Shown piece by piece: positions 32,146-41,279 of a stretch of 64,000 bases of DNA. Within the stretch, counting starts at the first letter, position 1. Each line of letters opens with the position of its first letter. The DNA is from Aurantiochytrium sp. KH105. Lineage: Eukaryota > Sar > Bigyra > Thraustochytrida > Thraustochytriidae. Location: positions 1 through 64,000 of the forward strand of contig BGKB01000007.1 of the NCBI GenBank assembly GCA_003116975.1. The letters run 5' to 3'. The position numbers and the translations under genes were made by a program. The notes under the pieces were generated by a model, which was given only the letters and a program-made list of their open reading frames with translations, did not search any database and was not told the DNA's origin.

Positions 32146-33187
32146 ATGGGCCACATTCAAGGCGCCGTGTACGACGTTGCGCAGACCGCCGATCTCGTGC
32201 TAGCTGCCAGCTACAGCGATAAGTCCTTGCGCGCATGGAGCAAAAAGGATGGTGCTCTTGTCCTGGAAATGAAGACGCCCAACAACCAAGAGGCCAACAC
32301 AGTGGCCGTACAGGGCATGCTGGCCGTCGTGGGAACGCAACGCGGCGGCGTCTTCCTCGTTGACCTTTCCACCGCCACTGTCCTGCACTCTTTTGAGGGC
32401 CACACTGGCGATGTCACGAGCGTCGTCATGGATGGTAGCAAGATTTTGTCTGGATCCTCGGACATGACAATTCGCATCTGGGACAAGATTAGTGGCGAAA
32501 ATACCTTGACGATCGACGTTGGGACCATGGTGCACGAACTAGCCATCCACGAAAATATGCTCGCGGCTGGACTGCAAGACCAAACCGTACGCGTCTTCGA
32601 TCAGACCTGCGGAGATCAGCTTGACGTACTCACAGAGGCGAACGGCGAGGTCTTTGCGGTCGAAATTAACGCGCAGTGCTTGGTTAGCGGGTCCGTTGAT
32701 AACAACGTGAGGATTTACGCCGTGCCTTCCTTTGAGCACGTAGACTTAATCTTCTTTGAGCTTGTCCGCGTGCTCAGGGATCACACGTGGTGGGTGCTAT
32801 CTGTCGCGCTTGACGGTGATTTTATTGTAAGCGGTGCCATGGACGACACGATCAGAGTTTGGAATGCGCCCAGCGGAAATATATTGAATTGGCGCCCTGA
32901 GCAGCTGCACGTCTTGCAAGGCCACTCAGCCCAGGTATATTCGGTTTCTCTCTTGGGATCGAGAGATCGTCAGCGGATCTGCGGATGAGAGCGTGCGTAT
33001 TTGGGACGCGAATACGGGCCTTTCAAAGCTTGAGCTGGACGGCACGGAGGTCACACGGCCCATTGTGGAAAACTTGGCGTCATGGACGGAAGTCGACGTC
33101 TCGAAGGAGGTGCTCAAGGTGGGAAAAGGAATGCACCCAAAATCGGCGGCTTTGGGCCACAGCAAAACGCGCTGTACAATTTTATAA
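32146..33187 (+). pseudogene. Truncated, frameshifted copy of the WD40 part of the WD40-Roc-COR-TIR gene
   Basis: From ATG at 32146 (MGHIQGAVYDVAQTADLVLA) the frame aligns residue by residue with the N-terminus of the gene at 34075, with shared blocks such as WSKKDGALVLEMKTPNN, RIWDKISG and YAVPSFE. It carries two small in-frame insertions relative to that copy, near 32738-32760 and 32881-32903. Near 32962 one extra A shifts the frame, giving a stop at 32988. In the next frame the homology resumes (RIWDANTGLSKLELDG, then a weak match through the linker) and ends at 33187 just before where the Roc P-loop should start. Roc, COR and TIR are absent. A short WD40-only protein could still be made. 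Confidence 0.75.
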
Positions 33188-33220
33188 GAAGAAGAAGAAG
33201 AAAAAGAAGAAGAAGAAGAT
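33186..33220 (+). repeat. (GAA)n trinucleotide repeat
   Basis: About eleven GAA/AGA units, starting where homology to the intact paralogue ends. It may mark the truncation point. Confidence 0.85.
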
Positions 33221-34074
33221 CAGGAGAAGCTCAACTTCTCAACAAGGCGCACGACGACTTATTTATTTGTTTGTCAACGACACCTGCACAACAAATTTGC
33301 CATAATCTGAAAGGAAAGAAACGCCACTTTAAACACACTTGTGTGGACGACTCCATGCCTCGCGAAAGCACAGTTCCTGGCACGCACAATTTTATTCTTG
33401 ATTTTCAACTGGCCACGAATTTGTCATCTCTCTTGTATTTGCTCGCTCAGTTCACATCTGACACGGACAATCTGCAACATTTTGATCTCTTGCTTCTAGA
33501 ATCTCTCGCGAGAACGTCGTGACTGTCCTCGATTCGTCTTAAATGGCGGCTACCACGAGTACGTTCATCTTTTACTCTTCATCAAGGCGTAAAAGCAGCT
33601 CAAAATTCGCTCCTCAATACGATGTTCACACAGGATCGACGCCAAACGTCACTTCATAACCGCTTGTTCGTGCTTGCATTGCTTGACTGTGAGTTTTTGG
33701 TTATAAGCCAGCACGGCACACAACGCAGTTTGCACAACTAGGCCTACCGCGGCAATGTGTGCACACAACAAGCATTCACCAAATCGACAACCATAACTTG
33801 ACAACAACTTGAAAGCAACAAGCAACTAGAAAACTTGAGCGCCGCGCGTGCCATCGAGTGTGCGCTCGCGCTGTTTCTTCGCCCAAACACCAAACACCCT
33901 CCCCTTCGCCCTCGCGCGCGCGCGACCGCGCGGCAGGCAGGCGCGCGAGGCGCAAGTCAGCCCTCCCCCCCCCCTTCCCTCCTCTTTCTCCGCGCGAACG
34001 CCGCCGCGGAGAACGCCGCATCGGATTTGCAGCAAGCAGCCAGACTCTCCCATTGCGCTCCCCTCGCCGCCGCC
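33221..34074. other. Intergenic region and leader of the TIR gene
   Basis: No piece of Roc, COR or TIR homology is visible in this stretch. The last ~240 bp read in frame with the downstream gene but lack an ATG. Confidence 0.5.
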
Positions 34075-37000
34075 ATGGGCCGCATCCAAGGCAAGGTGTA
34101 CGGCGTCGCGCAGTCCGCCGATTTCGTGCTGGCCACCAGTGGTATCGACCGGTACTTGCGCGTTTGGAGTAAGAAGGACGGCGCCCTCGTCTTGGAGATG
34201 AAGACGCCCAACAACAAAGAGGCCAATGCATTGGCCGTGCAGGGCAAGCTGGCCGCCATAGCGGCTGACGGAGGCGGCCTCTTCCTGATTGACCTGGCCA
34301 CCGCCTCCGTCCTGCACGCCCTCCAGGGCCACGGCCACACCGACAGTGTTTTTGGCGTCCTCTTCGACGGCAACGAGGTCATCTCCGGGTCCGAGGACAG
34401 GACCGTCCGCGTCTGGGATAAGATCAGCGGCCGAGAGACCTTGAGGATCGACGCCGGGGCGAGGGTCTGGAGCGTTGCCGCCCACGAGCACCTGCTCGTG
34501 GCCGGGTTGTACGACAGCACCGTGCGCGTCTTCGACCGGGCCAGCGGTGGCGCATGCCTCGTCGTCCTTCGGGAGGCGACACGCACGGTCACAGCGGTCG
34601 CGATCGACGCGCAGCGCATGGTGAGCGGGTCCTATGACAACAAGCTGAGGGTCTACGCCGTGCCTTCCTTCGAGCTCGTCCGCGTCCTCGAAGGTCACAC
34701 CAACGAGGTGGATTCTGTCGCGCTCGAGGGAGACCGCATCGTGAGCGGGTCCAGGGACGACACGGTCAGAGTCTGGGACGCGCGCAACGGAGACGCGCTG
34801 CACGTCTTGCAAGGGCACTCGGACTGGGTGCGCTCGATCTCTCTCTTGGGGTCGGAGATCGTGAGCGGGTCGGAGGACAAGAGCGTGCGCATCTGGGACG
34901 CGGAGACGGGCGCCTCCACGCGCGTGCTGGACGGCACGGAGGCCGTGCGGCCCATCGAGGAAGTGCTCGGCGACCCCGCGACTACTGCGGCGGCGAAGGA
35001 GGCGCTCAAGGCGGCGCTGGCGAACGGGGACCCCGCGGAGCTGGGCCGCTGCAAGCTCATGGTCGTCGGTCAGGCCGCCGCCGGCAAGACCTCCGTGGTG
35101 CGCTCGTTGCTGGGCATACCGCCCGTGGCGGAGCACCTCTCGACGGTGGGCGTCGAGCTCAAGCGCACCGATGCAGAGTCCTGGAAAGAGATTGAGGACC
35201 TTGACAGCGGATTTGAACGCCAGGCATGTCGCGTAGCGGCGCTGCGCATGGCTGTGCAAGCGGAGCAACTCAGAAGCAAGAAGACGCAATCACTGCCCAG
35301 GCGCGTCTCCCAAGGCCTTTCGAATGCCGTCTTTGGACGCCGACGTTCTTCTGCGGTGGCGCGACCCTTCGTTGCAGAGGAGCAGGTGGAGCTGGTGCCC
35401 GAGGCCGAGATGGCGCAGCGGTTCGAATACGCGGAGATTGAGGACATGGCCGGCACGACGCAATCTGGCCAGAAGATCTTCTTTACGATCTGGGACTATG
35501 CGGGTCAAGAGGTCTTTTACGCGCTGCACCACATTTTCCTCACGCGCGAGGGCGGCGTCTTCATGGTCGTCTTCGACATGCAGGAACTTTTCGTCAAGCA
35601 AGACCAAGCCGTGATGAATCTTTCCTTTTGGCTCAACTCGATCAAGCTGCATGCGCCGACTGCACCGATCATTCTCGTGGGCACGCACTATGATCAAGCG
35701 TCAGATGACGTTCACGACGTGGAGGATATCCTCGTCGAAAATCTGTCTGTTGACACAAATGAAAGCATAGTCTCAAATTCTGAGGAAAGCCTGAGCTTTT
35801 TCCCAATCGACAACATGAGCCGGGAGCCAGGCCATGTCTCAGAGTTGAGAGCCACCGTCGAAGCAAGTGCGTCGGGGCTTGAGGCCGTATCTCGAAAGAT
35901 CTCGCTGCGCTGGCTCAAGGTGTTGGACGACCTGCTGAAGCTGGACTGCGATTATGTGCCTTTTGATACAGCACAAGAGATCGCGACCAAGTACCACGCC
36001 GGTGATCAGACCGACGAGCTCTTGAGCTTCTTCCACGAGCTCGGCACGCTCGTCCATCTCCGCGCAACGGACACCTTGCACGACAGAGTCGTCCTAAACC
36101 CGCAATGGCTTCTGGACAAGCTGTCGCGCGTCATCGCAGATGAAATCCATGTCAAGCAGATGCGAAACAGTCGCGAATTGCAGAATGCTGGTCTCAAGAA
36201 AGACTTTGCTGTGCTGCGCAAACGCGGCATCGCCACGCTCAGTCTGCTGAAATTTCTGTGGGATGACGAAGAAGTCGACTATCTGCGAAGTTTTATGCAT
36301 GAGACAATGCTGATATCAGACTGGGCGTTCCCAGAAGAGGCGCTGACGATGGGCCGCCAAGACGAACTGCTTTATTTGGTGAGCAGTTTGCTCAAGAACT
36401 CGAGGGACCGCAAACTCGAACAAGACATTGCGAAAATTCAGAGCGGGCTGACATGCGTCTTGGACTTTTCTGACTTCTTTCTCCCGGGCGGTGTCTTTGC
36501 ACGTCTTCTTTCGCTTTGTGCCAAGTACAGTGGCGATTCGGGCGTGCGTAGGCGTCCTCCGCGCCTTGCGGGACGGGACGCCATCATTCGTTTTGGTTTA
36601 TCGGAGTTTGCGCTGGTTGAAGAACGAGATCAGATTCGGCTCATCATGGTTCCTGGGACAGAAACCCCGGCAAGTACGCTCAAGACCCTCATTAGCATGT
36701 TCCTCGGAGCGCGTGACGCCGTCTTCAAGGGTTTGCCCTGGCAATTGCGTTTGCAATCACCCGACGACCCTTTCTCACTCGTCGAGTACGATGAATTGGT
36801 CGACGCTCGCAAGGGAGCGGCTACCACAGTCGCGTTGGTTGGCGTAGGGAATGCTTCTGTCGCCGTCTTTGACCCGTTCTTCGAGGATGGTTCATTGACC
36901 GAAGACGAAAAGGACACGGGGAGTGTGGAAAAGGCGAACATCCCGCTGGCTGCTGGGCTCGAGTATCACGTCTTTCTGAGTCATCGTCAGTTTGACGCAG

Positions 37001-37392
37001 GCGATGCTTGCAATCTCATGGCGGAAAAGCTTCGCAACCGTGGACTTCGTGTCTGGATTGATCAGGAGACCGAGGGCAACCTCGCAAAGGATGCAATGAA
37101 GCGAGGCATTCGCAAGTCCAAGTGTTACTTGCTCTTCCTTTCCAAGACGGTGTTCTCCGAAGCCGTGAAAATGGAGTTGGAGACGGCGCAACAAGAGGAG
37201 AAGCCTATTTTAGTTGTGCACGAGAGCGACCCAAGCCGCATCGGTTTTGCCCCTTTCTCCGCATACATTGCCGCAGCTCCGGCCTCGGCCAAACATCTTT
37301 TCGACGAGAAGGAGTCCATGCCTTTTCAGCGTCGCCGTTATCTCGCAGAGGCCTTTTACAAGGAGCTCATCGAGCGCATCAGGGACGTCTAG
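34075..37392 (+). CDS. WD40-Roc-COR-TIR protein (ROCO family)
   Basis: 1105 residues from MGRIQGKVYGVAQS. Residues ~1-300 are about seven WD40 repeats (VRVWDKISG, VRVWDARNG, VRIWDAETG). Then comes a Roc GTPase: P-loop GQAAAGKT at 332-339, DYAGQE at 474-479 and GTHYDQ at 536-541. About 90 more residues than usual lie between P-loop and switch II, basic and Ser rich. A COR-like segment covers ~610-880, with VVLNPQWLLDKL and RRPPRLAGRDAIIRFG. The TIR domain runs from ~964 (YHVFLSHRQFDAGD) to the end, with RGLRVWIDQE, LLFLSKTVFSE and MELETA. Glu1034 sits where NAD-cleaving TIRs have their catalytic Glu. Likely a scaffold that senses through WD40 or GTPase state and signals through TIR. Ligand and output are unknown. 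Confidence 0.85.
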   Translation: MGRIQGKVYGVAQSADFVLATSGIDRYLRVWSKKDGALVLEMKTPNNKEANALAVQGKLAAIAADGGGLFLIDLATASVLHALQGHGHTDSVFGVLFDGNEVISGSEDRTVRVWDKISGRETLRIDAGARVWSVAAHEHLLVAGLYDSTVRVFDRASGGACLVVLREATRTVTAVAIDAQRMVSGSYDNKLRVYAVPSFELVRVLEGHTNEVDSVALEGDRIVSGSRDDTVRVWDARNGDALHVLQGHSDWVRSISLLGSEIVSGSEDKSVRIWDAETGASTRVLDGTEAVRPIEEVLGDPATTAAAKEALKAALANGDPAELGRCKLMVVGQAAAGKTSVVRSLLGIPPVAEHLSTVGVELKRTDAESWKEIEDLDSGFERQACRVAALRMAVQAEQLRSKKTQSLPRRVSQGLSNAVFGRRRSSAVARPFVAEEQVELVPEAEMAQRFEYAEIEDMAGTTQSGQKIFFTIWDYAGQEVFYALHHIFLTREGGVFMVVFDMQELFVKQDQAVMNLSFWLNSIKLHAPTAPIILVGTHYDQASDDVHDVEDILVENLSVDTNESIVSNSEESLSFFPIDNMSREPGHVSELRATVEASASGLEAVSRKISLRWLKVLDDLLKLDCDYVPFDTAQEIATKYHAGDQTDELLSFFHELGTLVHLRATDTLHDRVVLNPQWLLDKLSRVIADEIHVKQMRNSRELQNAGLKKDFAVLRKRGIATLSLLKFLWDDEEVDYLRSFMHETMLISDWAFPEEALTMGRQDELLYLVSSLLKNSRDRKLEQDIAKIQSGLTCVLDFSDFFLPGGVFARLLSLCAKYSGDSGVRRRPPRLAGRDAIIRFGLSEFALVEERDQIRLIMVPGTETPASTLKTLISMFLGARDAVFKGLPWQLRLQSPDDPFSLVEYDELVDARKGAATTVALVGVGNASVAVFDPFFEDGSLTEDEKDTGSVEKANIPLAAGLEYHVFLSHRQFDAGDACNLMAEKLRNRGLRVWIDQETEGNLAKDAMKRGIRKSKCYLLFLSKTVFSEAVKMELETAQQEEKPILVVHESDPSRIGFAPFSAYIAAAPASAKHLFDEKESMPFQRRRYLAEAFYKELIERIRDV

Positions 37393-37713
37393 TTTCTTTC
37401 GTTTTTATCTGTTTCTAAATCTTTTGAATCGAATGTAGCCTCGAGGAAATGACTCCTTTCGTCGATTTCTGATTTCCATCAACTACACGCGGCGCTTGTA
37501 CAACAGTAAATTTCCCCCAGGACCACGAGTGTAATGTAATAATACACATGCTCACCCAAAACGACCAAAAAAGAAAATCAATGACCGCACGAGAACAGCC
37601 AAAGTCAGCAAGCAGATAGTAATCCTATCCGATAGCTTTGACGGCAGCTGGGCCTGCGTGCGGCGCGGCGTAGCGGGCCGAAGGCGCGCGGTGTCGACGC
37701 GCAGGGGCAGACT
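37393..37713. other. Intergenic region before NELF-B
   Basis: 321 bp, AT-rich in its first half, GC-rich just before the ATG at 37714. Nothing else is seen. Confidence 0.5.
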
Positions 37714-40700
37714 ATGGCAGCCGCGTCGAGCGGGCGCACGGCGAGCGTCGGACCTGGTGCGGGTGATACCAATGAGACCTTGGGAGCCCCAGCGCTCACG
37801 AACAACAACTCCGACGCCGCCGCTGCCGCCGTTGGCGCGGAGGGTGCGGAGGGCGTCGAAGTGGGAGGGACTTCACAGGAAGACGGTCTCCTGCTGTCGC
37901 AAGACTTTATTCGCCATGGACTCTCCAAGACAGCAGACCCGCTTCAGTTTGTAGATGAACTACAGACGAGACATGGCTCGGGCCTGCAAGGATGCGAGCC
38001 TGTTCTCTGGCTGCTCGAGTCTCTTGGCATGCGGAGGAACGAGCTTCTACGCGGCCTTTTCCAAAACCTCAAGGCCAAACTTTTGACGCATGTGCGCACC
38101 TCTTCCAAAACGCAGCTCGCGGCCCTCCTGTCCGAGACTCTCCCACTACTTTCGCACCCTACGCTCGAAGAGGTGCCTCTACGAATCCTTAGCGCTATTT
38201 CCGAGCCTTCTCCCGATATCCTCGAGCAGCTCAGCCAGCTCGACACGGCTGCTCTCGAAAAACTTCCCAAGGATGCGCGCCAGAGCCTATGGGAGGAGTA
38301 TCCGGACACCTTTCTTGCACATGTTGATCCCATTATCGAGCGCTTTGTCCACGACTCGGCTGCCACCACGTGGTGCGATGAAATGTTTCCCGATATCAAC
38401 TTTCCTCCGCCCCACAAGCGACGGCAAAAGAGCACTCCGCTGCAAGAACTCATTGGCGCCATTGGGACGTCGGCGAAGCTTTACCGCTTTCTCGCGGACC
38501 GAATCCGCGAGCTTTTTGCTGATTCTGGAAACCTGCGACTCTGCGCACTGCGCGCAGACCTGCTCATGGGCCTACACGACATATCGGCGCAAAGCGTGTT
38601 GGCCACAGAGCCCTGTCACGAGTTTGCCTGGCACCTTGACGCTTACGTCAAGGGCATTTGCTCCAAAGCTGCCCACGCTGCGCTCGACATGAACACGGCG
38701 CGTCTTCAAAAGACCGTGGTGGCCGAGATCATGAAACTCATCTCGGGTCACCTCAAGCCGGGTCTTGCCTCAGCGTTTGCATCCACGGCCGACATTGACT
38801 CCTCTGCCAACGCTCTATTCGCCAATGGCAAGGGTGGCCTCGGCCCCCGACCCGTTAAGCCATCGTCTGCGACGGCGCACGCACGTGCCTCGCCTGTGGG
38901 GGCCGCTGATCCAACCGGCGGATCCAACGCTCCCGCTCCTCAGGCTGCGCCCGCACCCGCGTCTGCGTCTCCTGAAAAGACCATCGACCTCAACACTGTC
39001 CTCTTGGAAGCATGGAAGAAGATTCGCAATGTTGATCGTCACCGTCTCTTCCATTACCCGGTCGTCGAAACATACCCGGCTCTTAAACTCGCCTACGAAG
39101 CCAAGATCACTCGCCCCATGGACCTTCAGACGATCGAAGACAAGATCCGGCGCAAGGAGTACCAAAGCGTCGACGATATGCGCGCTGACCTCAACCTGAT
39201 CGCCGACAATGCCCTCACCTTTAACGGTCCCAAGCACAAGGTCGCCATTGCCGCACGGAGTATCATGAAGACCAAGGCAAAACCCTTCTTGAATGCAGCC
39301 GCGCAAAAGTATCAGAATGCCCTCATGCGGCAACGCGCGCTTGAGCAGGCACGCCTTGCAGAAAAGGGAAAAGCCGAAGCAGAGAATGCAAAGGGCCAAA
39401 CTTCCCAAGAGGGGCAGAAGGAGGAGGATTCATCGCCTCTCGCAAACGGACTAGCCAATGGCGTTTCCGCGCGCGAGCCAGAAGAGGATGCGGAGCGCAA
39501 GCGCGAGCGCCGTGAAATGGAACGCAAGGCAAGAGAGCGAGCCGAGACCCAAGGTCTTCTGGCCAAGGTGGAAACTTCAGGCCGTCTTCGGCGCACCATT
39601 AGCGATGCAGCCATGATCCTCGCCAGTGGCTTCACGGTGAACGCGCTTACAAGTCTGCTCTGGTTTCTCATGGGCGAGGATGTGGTCAAGCGCGAGCAGC
39701 TTCCTCGGGACTCGGAAACGACCCGTAACATTGTCTGGCTCCTGCAAACAGGGTCCTTTGCCCGTGAACTCGTTCTCGAGGCGGATCGGCGCGAGGTCGT
39801 CGTCAAGGCGCTCGATGTTGATACGGAACGCAAGACACTTCCAGCGCTGGCCATGCTCATGTCGGAAGCGGTCGAAATGAATATCAAGGCTTCCCCCGCG
39901 GCCGCGGGGGGCACTGCCGGGACTGGGGCAGCAGCACCAGCAGCAAGCGGAGGCTCGAGCAGTGCGGGTGTGGAGAATAGCGCTTCTTCCGCTAGCAAGA
40001 GCCCTGTGGACCCATGTCTGCGTGTCTCGATCAAGTCAGATTGGATTACGCGGAATGCATTGCTTTACTTTTACTGCCAACGAATCTGTCATCGAGACGT
40101 GGCCCTCTTACCAGCCATATCCGATCTCATCCAAAACCAAGGAGCTGTCGTCACGGAGCACCCTGCATTTTTGCATTCCCTGGTCACGGCGTTTTTTATT
40201 CAGTCGCAGCGTCAAAATACGGCAACAGGGCCCAGCTGGCAAAAGGGCCCCCCACACAGTCGGCCTGGGTTTCCTGCGCGGGCAGTCACGCATCATGTGT
40301 CGGGATCGGGCCTCCAGGCACCCCTACCCGCCTCTTTCCTCAATCAGGCCATTGAGACGCTCTTTTTACCCGAAGTGCTACGCGTAGCGCCAACGACTAC
40401 AGATTCGAGCAAGACTGCATGGGCCCACGTGCACTTGACGCGGCTCCTCACGCTCGAGTACACGTTGCACACGCTCTCGCAGGCTGAAGTGCTTCGTTTT
40501 GCGCGTGCTGCGCTCATTAGCTTGTCTGGCAAGGCCCACGACGTTGAGCCAAACACGATCATGGCTTCTCCCGAGCTCAAGGACGTCATCTATGAACGTT
40601 ACTGCGCGCCGGACTTTGAGCGCGCTCGACGCCAGTACGAAAAGCTTTTCCGACGCATGCCAACCTTGCGCACGCAGTGTGGTTTGCCCCCAATTGTTGG

Positions 40701-40914
40701 CGCGCACGAGGGTGGAACCGGGCCTTCGCCCTCGCCATCGCCATCTCCGCTCGTGTCTCCGTCGCCATCTCCGTATGCGCCGTCGCCCTTTGCAGCTGGG
40801 TCCCCCGAAGATTCTGCTGCGGGATCATCACCGCCTCCGCGCAAGAGGTTGTTGGACCAGGCCGTCGAGGGTGGCCTTGAAAGTGTCAAGCGATCCAAGA
40901 CGAGCCCAATATGA
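37714..40914 (+). CDS. NELFB: NELF-B (COBRA1)-like protein with an internal bromodomain
   Basis: 1066 residues. Residues ~70-350 match NELF-B: GCEPVLWLLESLGMRR (family LLDLHGIRR), KLYRFLADRIRELF, LRLCALRADLLMGLHDI, and CHEFAWHLDAYVKGI (family CHKFTWCLDACI). The family helices resume at ~625 with ISDAAMILASGFTVNAL, continue through ITRNALLYFYCQRI, and end near ~1000. Between them, residues ~427-536 form a bromodomain: FHYPVVETYPALK, ITRPMDLQTI, then DNALTFNGP with the acetyl-lysine-binding Asn at 504. A charged coiled coil and Ala/Pro linkers flank it. NELF holds RNA polymerase II at promoter-proximal pauses. The bromodomain could tie the complex to acetylated chromatin. The tail is Ser/Pro rich with a basic KRSK-type patch. 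ATG at 37714, one exon. Confidence 0.8.
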   Translation: MAAASSGRTASVGPGAGDTNETLGAPALTNNNSDAAAAAVGAEGAEGVEVGGTSQEDGLLLSQDFIRHGLSKTADPLQFVDELQTRHGSGLQGCEPVLWLLESLGMRRNELLRGLFQNLKAKLLTHVRTSSKTQLAALLSETLPLLSHPTLEEVPLRILSAISEPSPDILEQLSQLDTAALEKLPKDARQSLWEEYPDTFLAHVDPIIERFVHDSAATTWCDEMFPDINFPPPHKRRQKSTPLQELIGAIGTSAKLYRFLADRIRELFADSGNLRLCALRADLLMGLHDISAQSVLATEPCHEFAWHLDAYVKGICSKAAHAALDMNTARLQKTVVAEIMKLISGHLKPGLASAFASTADIDSSANALFANGKGGLGPRPVKPSSATAHARASPVGAADPTGGSNAPAPQAAPAPASASPEKTIDLNTVLLEAWKKIRNVDRHRLFHYPVVETYPALKLAYEAKITRPMDLQTIEDKIRRKEYQSVDDMRADLNLIADNALTFNGPKHKVAIAARSIMKTKAKPFLNAAAQKYQNALMRQRALEQARLAEKGKAEAENAKGQTSQEGQKEEDSSPLANGLANGVSAREPEEDAERKRERREMERKARERAETQGLLAKVETSGRLRRTISDAAMILASGFTVNALTSLLWFLMGEDVVKREQLPRDSETTRNIVWLLQTGSFARELVLEADRREVVVKALDVDTERKTLPALAMLMSEAVEMNIKASPAAAGGTAGTGAAAPAASGGSSSAGVENSASSASKSPVDPCLRVSIKSDWITRNALLYFYCQRICHRDVALLPAISDLIQNQGAVVTEHPAFLHSLVTAFFIQSQRQNTATGPSWQKGPPHSRPGFPARAVTHHVSGSGLQAPLPASFLNQAIETLFLPEVLRVAPTTTDSSKTAWAHVHLTRLLTLEYTLHTLSQAEVLRFARAALISLSGKAHDVEPNTIMASPELKDVIYERYCAPDFERARRQYEKLFRRMPTLRTQCGLPPIVGAHEGGTGPSPSPSPSPLVSPSPSPYAPSPFAAGSPEDSAAGSSPPPRKRLLDQAVEGGLESVKRSKTSPI

Positions 40915-41279
40915 AAAACGAATGATCGCCTGCAAGCGATGCAGCTTTTGCTGGTCATCTGAGAAAAAGGGGAGCAGCAGACCAGAGCCCCAGAACCAAC
41001 CTTTTCACATCCACTACCCTTATCATCCCATCACAATCACGACCTAGAAAGCGCAGTATTTATCGCAGAAAGGAGTGTGGAAAGAAGAGAAGAAAGGGTG
41101 CCGAGAAGGGGAAAATAAAAAGAGAAGTGGACGGACGCTCAATGCGCGTTCAGGGTATTCGCGCATTGAGCAGTCCCCCCCCCCCTTGCCCCCCCCCCCC
41201 CACAAAAAAGAAAGAAGAAGAAACAAGGAAAGCAAGAGATCAAAAGAAGGAAGAAGAAAACGAAGTCAATCATATGCTT
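40915..41279. other. Convergent intergenic region
   Basis: 365 bp between the NELF-B and SPRY stops. It has a C run near 41176-41201 and A/G-rich runs near 41065-41275. No gene. Confidence 0.5.

Noticed and set aside
32146..32988. WD40-only gene as an independent functional gene
   Set aside because: The one-base insertion and resumed homology in the next frame fit a truncated copy better. A residual short product is left open in the findings.
33835..34074. 80-residue N-terminal extension of the TIR protein
   Set aside because: It has no ATG. The paralogue at 32146 starts at the matching Met, which supports the start at 34075.
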